Of a stretch of DNA of 64,000 nt, positions 30,411 through 38,402 are shown piece by piece. The notes beneath the pieces are model-generated. The model saw nothing but the letters and a program-made list of their open reading frames with translations. It was not told where the DNA came from and made no database searches. Origin of the DNA: Streptomyces sp. 71268 (GTDB taxonomy: Bacteria > Actinomycetota > Actinomycetes > Streptomycetales > Streptomycetaceae); assembly GCF_029392895.1 (NCBI RefSeq), contig NZ_CP114200.1:5177001-5241000 (forward strand). The letters are read 5' to 3'. Made by a program: the position numbers and the translations under genes. Every line of letters starts with the position of its first letter. Position 1 is the first letter of the stretch.

Positions 30411-32864
30411 ATGACCTCACCACCCGACGGCGTGGCCGCCGACGCGCCCCATCGGCCCCTGGCCTCCGCTTCCCGGAAAGGGTCGCCTCCGGCTCAGCCT
30501 TCGCCGCCCGAACCTTCACGGACTGGGTCCTCCCCGGCTGAGCCTTCCCCGGCCGAGCCGGGGCCGCCTCGGCCGGGCCCGCCCCCGTCCGACCCGCGCC
30601 TATCGACCCCCCGCCCCGACGATCCGGGCGGCGGCCCGGATGCTGGCCCGGGCCGTGGCTCCGAAGGCGACCCGGGCGGTGGTCCGGGCGGTGGTCCCGG
30701 CGGGGGCCCGAGCGGTGGTCCCAGCGGTGACCCGGATAGTGGTGCTGGAGGGGGGCCGGATGAAGGGCTCGCCGCCGAGCGGGCTCACGTCGGCGCGTGC
30801 CGGGCCACGCTGGCCCGCATGGTCGAGTCGGCCCGGCGTCAGGTGACGCTCGGGGAGGACGTCTCCGGTGACGGCGCGAGCGCCGAGGTGCTGGGCCGGT
30901 ACCTCCGCGGCTACGCCCGGCAGATGGCGGAGGAGCCGGAGGCCCCGCTGTTCTTCGGGCGCCTCGACTTCGACACCGCCCCCTCCACCGGAGACCATCG
31001 AGGCCAGCGGTACTACATCGGCCGCCGCCACATCGCGGCCGACGCCACCGCGACGCCCATGGTGATCGACTGGCGCGCGCCCGTCTCCCGCGTCTTCTAC
31101 CAGGCGTCCTCGCGCGACCCGCAAGGCGTCGCGGTACGCCGCAGGTTCGGCTGGGCCCCCGCCAGCAAGGGCGAGCCGGGCGACCTCACCAGCCTGGAGG
31201 ACGAGCGACTCGGCGCGGCGGCCACGGCGGCCGGCCGGGGGGAGGAAGCCGCGACGGTCGCGGGCGGCAGCCGGATCGTGGCCGCGGAGATCGAGCGCCC
31301 CCGGGTTGGCCCCATGCGGGACATCGTCGCCACCATCCAGCCCGAACAGGACAACCTGGTACGGGGCGCGTTGGCCGACTCGGTGTGCGTGCAGGGCGCT
31401 CCCGGCACGGGCAAGACGGCCGTCGGCCTGCACCGCGCCGCCTACCTGCTCTACACCTACCCCCAACGCATCCAGCGCGGCGGCCTGTTGGTCGTCGGGC
31501 CCAACCGCACCTTCCTGCGCTACATCGCCGAGGTGTTGCCCGCGCTCGGGGAGATCGACGTCCGCCAGTGCACGGCCGAAGACCTCATCGACCGCTTTCC
31601 GGTGCGCGCCGAGGACCCCCCGGACGCGGCCGCCGTCAAGCACGACCCCCGCATGGCCGAGGTCCTCGCGCGCGCCCTCTACCGGCGTGTGCGCCCACCG
31701 GGCGAGTCGCTGGCCATCCCCGACGGCACCTACCGCTGGCGGGTGGACGCCGACGAACTCGCCGAGATCGTCGCCCAGGTGCGGGAGCAGGCCCCGCCCT
31801 ACGCCACGGGCCGAGACTGGGTGCTCTCGCGCACCATGGAACTCGTCCGCCGCCAGGTCGAGCGGCGCGCGGGCCCGCCGCCTCAGGAGTGGGTGCGCCG
31901 CATGAGCCGCTCCCGCGCCGTCAAGGCGTTCCTGGACGCCGCCTGGCCCGTGGTGCGGCCCGAGGAGGTCGTCGCCGAACTGCTGAGCGCGCCCGACGTG
32001 ATCCAGACGGCCTCGGACGGGCTGCTCTCGCCTGCCGAACAGGCCGCGCTGCGCTGGACCAAGCCGCCCCGCTCGGTCAAGAGCGCCCGTTGGTCGGCGG
32101 CGGACCTGGTGCTCATCGACGAGGTGGCGGGCCTGATCGAACGCCCGGGCAGCTTCGGCCACGTGGTGGTGGACGAGGCGCAGGACCTGTCGCCCATGCA
32201 GTGCAGGGTGCTGGCCCGGCGCAGCGACTTCGGCTCCCTGACCGTGCTGGGCGACCTGGCTCAGGGCACCACGCCCTGGGCGGCGCGGAGTTGGCCGGAG
32301 CACCTGGCGCATCTGGGCAAGCCGAACGCCACGGTCGCCCCGCTCACCACCGGCTTCCGGGTGCCGGCCGCCATCGTGGCCGTGGCGAACGCCCTGCTGC
32401 CGCACCTGGCGACCCAGGTGCCGCCCGCCCGCTCGCTGCGGAGCGACGGGGAACTGCACGTCCACTCCGTGGCCGACGCCATGGCCGGCACGGTGGCGGC
32501 GGTGCGCGCCGCGCGGCGCGCGGCCGGTTCGATCGGGGTGATAGCCGCCGACGCCGCCGTGCCCGACGTGCGCCGGGCCCTGGTGAAGGCGGGCATCGCC
32601 ACGGCCGAGCCCGACGAGGCCGACCCGGCGCGGCGGGTGACGGTGCTGCCCGCGTCCCTGGCCAAGGGGTTGGAGTACGACCAGGTGGTCGCCGTGGAGC
32701 CGGCGGCGATCGTGGCGGCCGAGCCCCGCGGGCTGCACCGGCTGTACGTGGTGCTCACCCGAGCGGTGTCGGGGCTGCGCATCGTGCACTCCCACCCGCT
32801 GCCGCAGGCCCTGGGCACGCTGCGGGCCCAGCCCGGGACCGAACCCTCGACCGGAGAGGGATAG
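30411..32864 (+). CDS. HelD-type helicase (RNA polymerase-associated UvrD/Rep family)
   Basis: An 817-aa SF1 ATPase. The core has Walker A GAPGTGKTAVGLHRAAYLLYT near residue 330, Walker B VVVDEAQDLSPMQ near 587, TTGFRVPAAIVAVANALL, and KGLEYDQVVAVEP near the end. This is the HelD arrangement with an interrupted helicase domain. In Actinobacteria, HelD proteins bind and recycle stalled RNA polymerase, and some (HelR) protect it from rifamycins; that activity here is inference. Residues 1 to about 115 are an unusual Pro/Ser then Gly/Pro/Asp repeat region, before the typical N-terminal helix starts at ERAHVGACRATLARM. The ATG at 30411 has a good ribosome site. Confidence 0.85.
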   Translation: MTSPPDGVAADAPHRPLASASRKGSPPAQPSPPEPSRTGSSPAEPSPAEPGPPRPGPPPSDPRLSTPRPDDPGGGPDAGPGRGSEGDPGGGPGGGPGGGPSGGPSGDPDSGAGGGPDEGLAAERAHVGACRATLARMVESARRQVTLGEDVSGDGASAEVLGRYLRGYARQMAEEPEAPLFFGRLDFDTAPSTGDHRGQRYYIGRRHIAADATATPMVIDWRAPVSRVFYQASSRDPQGVAVRRRFGWAPASKGEPGDLTSLEDERLGAAATAAGRGEEAATVAGGSRIVAAEIERPRVGPMRDIVATIQPEQDNLVRGALADSVCVQGAPGTGKTAVGLHRAAYLLYTYPQRIQRGGLLVVGPNRTFLRYIAEVLPALGEIDVRQCTAEDLIDRFPVRAEDPPDAAAVKHDPRMAEVLARALYRRVRPPGESLAIPDGTYRWRVDADELAEIVAQVREQAPPYATGRDWVLSRTMELVRRQVERRAGPPPQEWVRRMSRSRAVKAFLDAAWPVVRPEEVVAELLSAPDVIQTASDGLLSPAEQAALRWTKPPRSVKSARWSAADLVLIDEVAGLIERPGSFGHVVVDEAQDLSPMQCRVLARRSDFGSLTVLGDLAQGTTPWAARSWPEHLAHLGKPNATVAPLTTGFRVPAAIVAVANALLPHLATQVPPARSLRSDGELHVHSVADAMAGTVAAVRAARRAAGSIGVIAADAAVPDVRRALVKAGIATAEPDEADPARRVTVLPASLAKGLEYDQVVAVEPAAIVAAEPRGLHRLYVVLTRAVSGLRIVHSHPLPQALGTLRAQPGTEPSTGEG

Positions 32865-33102
32865 CGCCCGCGGCAACGGGGAACGCGCAGCCCAGACAGG
32901 CGCGGTCGGACAGCCACCGGGGGCCGAGGATCACCGGGGGCGGACCGGACCACACAGAAGCGGGAGGGTTGGTAGACCAGGCGAGCCAGGCCAGCACCCG
33001 AACCAGGCGAGCCACCCGAGCCAGACGAGACGAGTCGGGCGAGGCAGGCGGAACGCGGACCGGCAGAGGAATGAATATGCGGGTAAGGGTAGAAAAGGGC
33101 TC

Positions 33103-34314
33103 ATGGACTGGTTGACCCGGCTGCCGTGGATCGGCCCGATCGCGGGGCGGCTGATGCGTACGCACGCGTGGCGCACGTACGAGACCCTGGAGCGGGTTCA
33201 CTGGACGCGGCTGGCCGCCGCCATCACCTTCATCAGCTTCCTCGCGCTGTTTCCGCTGATCACGGTGGGGGCGGCCATCGGTGCCGCGGTGCTCAGCGAC
33301 GCCAGCATGCGCGAACTGGAGGGGAAGCTGGCCGCCCAGGTGCCGGGCATCTCGGGGCAGCTCGACCTCAGCGCGCTGGTGGAGAACGCGGCCACGGTCG
33401 GTGTCCTGGCGGGTGCGGCGCTGTTGTTCACCGGCATCGGCTGGGTCGGTTCGCTGCGCGAGTGCCTGCGGGCCGTGTGGGAGCTGGACGACGAACACGA
33501 CAACATCGTGCTACGCAAGCTCAAGGACGGCGGCATCCTGTTGGGCCTCGGCGGAGTGGCCCTTGGCTCGTTCGCCGTCTCCACCTTCGCGGTCACCGCG
33601 GTGGGTTGGGCGGCCTCGAAGCTGGACATCCCCGAGGACGGGGTGGGGAGCTGGCTGCTGCGGCTGGCCGCGTTCGCCGCCGCGGTCGGCGCCGACTTCC
33701 TGTTGCTGTGCTACGTCCTGACCTGGCTGCCGGGCGTCACCCCGCCCCGCCGCGCCGTCGTCGTCGCCGCGCTCATCGGCGCGATCGGCTTCGAACTGCT
33801 GAAGTCGCTGCTGAGCGGCTACATACAGGGAGTGGCGGCGAAGAGCATGTACGGGGCGTTCGGCACCCCGATCGCACTACTGCTGTGGATCAACTTCACG
33901 GCCAAGCTCTCGCTGTTCTGCGCGGGCTGGACGGCGACCCCCTCCAAGGCCCACGAGGTACCCGCGCCCCCCGAGGCGACGGCCGATGACCAGCCCGGGC
34001 CGACAGAGGCGGCGCCAGGGCCGGCCGAGGGGAAGGCCGGACCGGAGGGGCGGGTCCGGCTGACCAAGGGAGCCCACGCGGACCCCACACACGGCGAGCC
34101 CGTACGCACGGGACCCGCGACCACGGAAGCGGTGCACGCGCGAGCGACGCCGGAAGCCGCGGACGTCGTACGGGCGCGACAGGACGCGGCGGACGCCGGT
34201 CACGCCGCGGACCCGACGGGCGCGGCCGGCTTCCCGACGGGCGCGGCCGGCGCCCCGGCGGAGCGGGAGCGCGAGCCGGGGACCCGGGAAAGGCCGGGCC
34301 CCGGGAGCGGCTAG
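33103..34314 (+). CDS. YihY/BrkB-family membrane protein
   Basis: A 403-aa integral membrane protein of the YihY (UPF0761) family, often labelled ribonuclease BN in error. The N-terminal about 280 residues contain six membrane helices with the typical start WRTYETLERVHWTRLAAAITFISFLALFPLI. The loop GWVGSLRECLRAVWEL and the end TPIALLLWINFTAKLSLFCAGW also fit. The remaining about 120 residues are a charged Ala/Pro/Glu-rich cytoplasmic tail with no domain seen. The ATG has AGAAAAGGGCTC upstream. Convergent with dacC; role in the envelope unknown. Confidence 0.85.
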   Translation: MDWLTRLPWIGPIAGRLMRTHAWRTYETLERVHWTRLAAAITFISFLALFPLITVGAAIGAAVLSDASMRELEGKLAAQVPGISGQLDLSALVENAATVGVLAGAALLFTGIGWVGSLRECLRAVWELDDEHDNIVLRKLKDGGILLGLGGVALGSFAVSTFAVTAVGWAASKLDIPEDGVGSWLLRLAAFAAAVGADFLLLCYVLTWLPGVTPPRRAVVVAALIGAIGFELLKSLLSGYIQGVAAKSMYGAFGTPIALLLWINFTAKLSLFCAGWTATPSKAHEVPAPPEATADDQPGPTEAAPGPAEGKAGPEGRVRLTKGAHADPTHGEPVRTGPATTEAVHARATPEAADVVRARQDAADAGHAADPTGAAGFPTGAAGAPAEREREPGTRERPGPGSG

Positions 34315-34331
34315 CCGTTTCGCCCGGGGCC
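34297..34331. terminator. Bidirectional hairpin between the BrkB and dacC genes
   Basis: Perfect 9-bp stem GGCCCCGGG / CCCGGGGCC with a 17-nt loop that contains the BrkB stop codon. It lies between convergent genes and may serve both. Confidence 0.55.
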
Positions 34332-34371
34332 GGGCCGAGAGGGTCCGGTGGGACGGCCCCGGGTTGGGACG

Positions 34372-35811
34372 TCAGGGGCGGGAGCGGCGGCGGACCATGT
34401 CGGGCAGGGGCCAGCGGCGGTGTACGGCGTAGGCGGCTGCCGCGAGGAGGGCCAGCGAGCCGCCGGCGATGCCCGCGGCCGTCCAGGCTCCGCCGCCCGC
34501 GCCCTCGCCGCCGGCCGGGACTGCGGCGTTGGCCTGCTGGTGGCTGTTCTTGCCGCCGCCGGCCTCCCCGCTCTTCTCGTCCGCCGCGGCGTCGGCCACC
34601 CCGTCGGGGCCCGGCGCCACCAACGTGCCCACCGGTTCGACGGCGTCGGCCGCCTTGAAGCCCCAGTCGAAGAGCTTCGCGGTCTCCCGGTAGACCTCGT
34701 TGTGCTCTTTCTTCGCGGGGTTCATGACGGTGACGAGCAGCACCCGGTCGCCCCGTTCGGCGACGCCGGTGAAGGTGGCCCCGGCCTGCGTGGTGGAGCC
34801 GTTCTTGACCCCGGCGATGCCCTGGTACGGGTCCAGGTCGGTGTCGCCGGTGAGCAGCCGGTTGGTGTTCTGGATCTCAAAGTGCTCGCGCTTGGCCTTC
34901 TTCGTCTTCTTGTCCTTCTTCACCTCACCGGGGAACTTGGCCCGCGCGGTGGACGCGTACTCGCGGAAGTCCGCCTTGCGCAGCCCGGAGCGGGCGAAGA
35001 GCGTCAGGTCGTACGCGCTGCTGACCTGCCCCTTCTCGTCGTAGCCGTCCGGGCTGACGACATGTGTGTCGCGCGCGTTCAGCTCGTCGGCGTGGGCCTG
35101 CATGTCGCGTACGGTCTGCGGCTTGCCGCCGTTCATCGCGGAGAGCACGTGCACGGCGTCGTTGCCCGAGCGGAGGAAGACGCCGAGCCACAGGTCGTGC
35201 ACCGAGTAGGTGTACTTCTCCTTGACCCCGACCAGGCTGCTGCCCTCGCCCACGCCCGCCAGGTCGGACAGCTCCACCTTGTGGGTCTGGTCCTTGCGAA
35301 ACTTCGGCAACAGCGTGTCGGCGAAGAGCATCTTGAGCGTGCTGGCCGGAGGCAGCCGCCAGTGCGCGTTGTGCGCGGCCAGCACCTCGCCCGACTCGGC
35401 GTCCGAGACCATCCACGACCGCGCGGTGAGCCCCTTCGGCAGCGGCGGCGCGCCCGCCTTGAGGCGTACCTGGGTGCCGGGTTTGCCCAGTTGGGTACCG
35501 CCCACGGTGGACATCGCGGCCGGCGGCTTCGGCTCCTTGGACTCCTCCTTCCGCGGCCCGTCATCGGCGAGCGCGGGGTGTGCCGTGGCGAGCAGGCACG
35601 AGGCCAGCAGCGCGGCGACCGCCGCGGCGCGCCCGCGCCCGTGGGAGCGCGGAGGCGGGGGAGGGGCGTCGGCGGTGCGCGGAGCGCGGGGGGTACGCGA
35701 GGTACGGAAAGTCGTCGGCACGGACGTGAACGTATCGGTAGCGGTACGGGGCGTCACCGGCGCCTCGGGAGAACGCGACCCTCCCACCGGCTCCGTGGAG
35801 TGGTTCCGCAT
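34372..35811 (-). CDS. dacC: D-alanyl-D-alanine carboxypeptidase (PBP5-type)
   Basis: Peptidase S11 enzyme trimming the terminal D-Ala from peptidoglycan stem peptides. With the 35811 start (479 aa) the active-site triads are S157-T-L-K160 (PASTLKML), S215-G-N217 (RSGNDA) and K336-N-G338 (VKNGST). The signal sequence RGRAAAVAALLASCLLATAHPALAD is at about 60-82. A C-terminal membrane helix (AWTAAGIAGGSLALLAAAAYAV) anchors it, with the catalytic domain outside. The N-terminus is uncertain. ATGs at 35823 and 35811 both lie on or next to the divergent gene's start codon, and a GTG preceded by GAGGCGCCG about 18 codons inside would leave room for a promoter. Symbol by similarity. Confidence 0.88.
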   Translation of the reverse strand: MRNHSTEPVGGSRSPEAPVTPRTATDTFTSVPTTFRTSRTPRAPRTADAPPPPPRSHGRGRAAAVAALLASCLLATAHPALADDGPRKEESKEPKPPAAMSTVGGTQLGKPGTQVRLKAGAPPLPKGLTARSWMVSDAESGEVLAAHNAHWRLPPASTLKMLFADTLLPKFRKDQTHKVELSDLAGVGEGSSLVGVKEKYTYSVHDLWLGVFLRSGNDAVHVLSAMNGGKPQTVRDMQAHADELNARDTHVVSPDGYDEKGQVSSAYDLTLFARSGLRKADFREYASTARAKFPGEVKKDKKTKKAKREHFEIQNTNRLLTGDTDLDPYQGIAGVKNGSTTQAGATFTGVAERGDRVLLVTVMNPAKKEHNEVYRETAKLFDWGFKAADAVEPVGTLVAPGPDGVADAAADEKSGEAGGGKNSHQQANAAVPAGGEGAGGGAWTAAGIAGGSLALLAAAAYAVHRRWPLPDMVRRRSRP

Positions 35812-35821
35812 ACTGGAAGCC

Positions 35822-36073
35822 ATGAAGCTCAGCCGCCCCGTGTCCTGGTTCCTGCTCGCGTTCGGGGCGTGGAGCTGGTGCATTTGGTTCACCTTTGTAA
35901 AAAACCTCTGGAAAGACTCAAGCGGACTCGCCTTCGACGAGTCCGGCGACCCGACCACGTACTTCTGGGTCCATCTCGCGCTCGCGATCACCTCGTTTCT
36001 CTTGGGGACGGGGATCGGGGTGCTCGGGTTCCGTGGCGTGCGGGCCCTGCGGCGCGAAGGCGCCTCGACGTAA
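35822..36073 (+). CDS. Small two-pass membrane protein (SCO4848-like)
   Basis: An 83-aa protein beginning MKLSRPVSWFLLAFGAWSW, with one hydrophobic segment at about 7-28 and another at about 50-72 and a charged, Lys/Asp/Glu-containing loop between. It resembles a conserved streptomycete membrane protein next to dacC; function unknown. Its ATG lies inside the most upstream possible dacC start on the other strand. The metallophosphoesterase follows after 15 bp, so they are probably co-transcribed. Confidence 0.8.
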   Translation: MKLSRPVSWFLLAFGAWSWCIWFTFVKNLWKDSSGLAFDESGDPTTYFWVHLALAITSFLLGTGIGVLGFRGVRALRREGAST

Positions 36074-36088
36074 CGGAAGGATGGGGGG

Positions 36089-37759
36089 ATGGTCGCCGTC
36101 TTCGCGCTGGTCGCGCTGCTGATCGTCGCACTGCTGGGGGGCGTGCACTGGTACGTCTGGCGCCGCATGGTGCGCGATGTCACTGCGGCGGGTGGCTGGC
36201 CGCGGCGCGTCGGTACCTGGGCGGTGGTCGCCCTGCCGTTGCTGAGCGTCGGGGCTCTGGTCAGTGGGCGCGCGGGCGCCCCGTTCACCGTGCAGCGGGT
36301 GCTGGCCTGGCCGGGGTACATGTGGCTGGCGACGCTGCTGTACCTGACCCTCGCCCTGATCGTCGGCGAGGCGGTCCGGCCGCTCCTCCTGCGGGCCCTC
36401 GAACGGCGCGCGAGACGCGCCCCGACCACACCCCCCACCACCACGACCGCCTCCACCACGACCGCCTCCGCCGGGCCCCCCGCCACGGCCACCCCCGCCA
36501 CGGAGACCGTCACCGCCTCCACTCCCGTGGCCACCACCACCGCACGCCCCACCGCGCCGGCCACCACCACGACCAGCGGCGCCCCCACCACTGCCGCCAC
36601 ACCCGCCCCGTCCGGCACCGCCACCGGCCCTGCGAACGCCACCAACAGCGCTAACGCCACCGCCAGCCCGGACGCCACCGTCGCCGCCGCCATCCCGGAC
36701 CGTGCCACCACGCTCGCCCCGGACGGGGTCACCGCGACCGCCCCCGCCACCACCCGGCCCCAGGCCACCGCGTCCGGTGCGACGGACGCCCCCACCCCGG
36801 ACCGCACCCCCACCTCAGACGAGGCCACCCCGAACGGGGTCACCCCGGACGGGGCCACGCCAGACGAGGCAAACTCGGACCAGGCACTCTCCGACCAGGC
36901 AACCTCGGACCAGGCCGCCCCGGCCGCGGCCCAGACCTCGCGGCGGCTGTTCGTCGCGCGGACCGTGGCCGCGGGGGCGGGGGCCGTCGCCGCCGCGACC
37001 GTGGGGTACGGCACGTACAGCGTCTTCCGTGGCCCGCGCGTCAAGCGGATCACCGTGCCGCTCGCCAAGCTGTCCCGGCAGGCGCACGGGTACCGGATCG
37101 CGGTGGTCAGCGACATCCACCTGGGCCCGATCCTGGGCCGGGCGCACACCCAGCGTGTGGTGGAGACGATCAACCGGGTCAACCCGGACCTGGTGGCCGT
37201 GGTCGGCGACCTGGTGGACGGCAGCGTGGCCGACCTGGGGCCCGCCGCCGAGCCGCTGCGACACCTGCGGGCGCGGGACGGCTCGTTCTTCGTCACGGGC
37301 AACCACGAGTACTTCTCCGGCGCCGACGCGTGGGTGGACCACGTGCGCGAGCTGGGCCTGCGCCCGTTGGAGAACGAGCGCACCGAACTGCCCGGCTTCG
37401 ACCTCGCCGGGGTCAACGACGTGGCGGGCGAGGACGAGGGCAAGGGCCCCGACTTCCGGCAGGCGCTCGGGGACCGCGACCGGGGCCGCGCGGCCGTGTT
37501 GCTCGCGCACCAGCCCGTGGTCATCTACGACGCCGTGCGGCACGGCGTGGACCTCCAGCTCTCCGGCCACACCCACGGCGGGCAGCTCTGGCCCGGCAAC
37601 TACCTCGCGGAGCTGGCCAACCCCACGGTCGCGGGGCTTGAGCGGTACGGCGACACCCAGCTCTACGTCTCGCGCGGCGCGGGCGCGTGGGGCCCGCCGG
37701 TGCGCGTGGGCGCGCCGCCGGACATCACGGTCGTCCAACTCGCCTCCCCGCACGCCTAA
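36089..37759 (+). CDS. Membrane-tethered metallophosphoesterase (YaeI-like)
   Basis: A 556-aa protein. Residues 1-105 hold about three to four membrane helices (VAVFALVALLIVALLGGVHW ... YMWLATLLYLTLALIVGEAV). Residues about 110-285 are a Thr/Ala/Pro-rich low-complexity linker ending in SDQA-type repeats. Then comes a twin-Arg-like segment SRRLFVARTVAAGAGAVAAA that forms another membrane helix. The C-terminal phosphoesterase domain has the metal motifs SDIHLGPI, VVGDLVDG, VTGNHEYFSG, LLAHQP and LSGHTHGGQLWP. Such enzymes may act on UDP-sugar lipids or cyclic nucleotides; the substrate is not known. The linker is far longer than in relatives I recall. ATG at 36089 follows GGAAGGATGG. Confidence 0.85.
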   Translation: MVAVFALVALLIVALLGGVHWYVWRRMVRDVTAAGGWPRRVGTWAVVALPLLSVGALVSGRAGAPFTVQRVLAWPGYMWLATLLYLTLALIVGEAVRPLLLRALERRARRAPTTPPTTTTASTTTASAGPPATATPATETVTASTPVATTTARPTAPATTTTSGAPTTAATPAPSGTATGPANATNSANATASPDATVAAAIPDRATTLAPDGVTATAPATTRPQATASGATDAPTPDRTPTSDEATPNGVTPDGATPDEANSDQALSDQATSDQAAPAAAQTSRRLFVARTVAAGAGAVAAATVGYGTYSVFRGPRVKRITVPLAKLSRQAHGYRIAVVSDIHLGPILGRAHTQRVVETINRVNPDLVAVVGDLVDGSVADLGPAAEPLRHLRARDGSFFVTGNHEYFSGADAWVDHVRELGLRPLENERTELPGFDLAGVNDVAGEDEGKGPDFRQALGDRDRGRAAVLLAHQPVVIYDAVRHGVDLQLSGHTHGGQLWPGNYLAELANPTVAGLERYGDTQLYVSRGAGAWGPPVRVGAPPDITVVQLASPHA

Positions 37760-38402
37760 AGCGTTCGTTCCGCATTTCGCCGCGCACCCGATCGGACGGC
37801 TTACTTCCCTTCCTTATCCCCCTCCGGCGCATTGGTCTGAGCCTTTACGCGCCACGCCTCCGTGCCCGTACCACATACCCGTAACCACGCCCCGAACCGC
37901 CCGCCCGTAGCCGCGCACTCCGCACCACAAGCCGGCGCCACGAGCGCCCACACCGCTCCGCTTCGCAAACCGGCACCGTGTCACAGCCGCAAGGACTTTC
38001 GTTTATCGGGGCGTCGCCGGCGGTGAAATGGCGGCGGTTCGGGAGATATGTTGGCCGCTGCCGAGTGACTTGCCCTCTTTGTGGTGCGGATCGGCCCCTC
38101 TTTAGCCCCGGAACGGCGAAACCGCGTCCTTTGCCCGCCTCTTCCGGTATCTCCGTGGACCGCCGCGTCGAGATGCGGGCGGAAAGGCCCTTTCCGGGGG
38201 CGGGCCGCTTACCGGTGCGTGGTTGCCGCACCGTACGCATGCGTAAAGCGGTCAAATCCCCGACGGGAAAAGAAGGTTGCTAGCGCATGCGTCAGCCGTG
38301 TGATTGGGTGAAGCGCATTGTTGAGCGGGGAACAGGTTGCGGGTTTGTCGCATGCGCCTGCGATTTCTTCCCCGGGTTGTGAAGTGCCGGAGGGGGCGCG
38401 GG
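37760..38402. other. 640-bp region upstream of the peptide-binding lipoprotein gene
   Basis: No convincing gene; the short open frame at 37978-38283 lacks codon bias and homology I can recall. GC is lower than average. Three copies of CGCATGCG occur at 38236-38243, 38284-38291 and 38349-38356. The first lies inside the 10-bp palindrome ACGCATGCGT. The lipoprotein promoter must be here. Confidence 0.45.

Noticed and set aside
30600..32876. Minus-strand 758-codon open frame opposite the HelD gene
   Set aside because: Antisense shadow; the plus strand has Walker A and B motifs and normal codon use.
34348..36654. 768-codon plus-strand open frame across dacC and the membrane proteins
   Set aside because: Runs antisense to the clearly recognisable D,D-carboxypeptidase and then through the phosphoesterase gene in the wrong frame.
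37978..38283. Possible 101-aa protein with a CxxC motif upstream of the peptide-binding gene
   Set aside because: Third-position composition is not Streptomyces-like, there is no ribosome site, and other frames overlap equally well. Left as intergenic.
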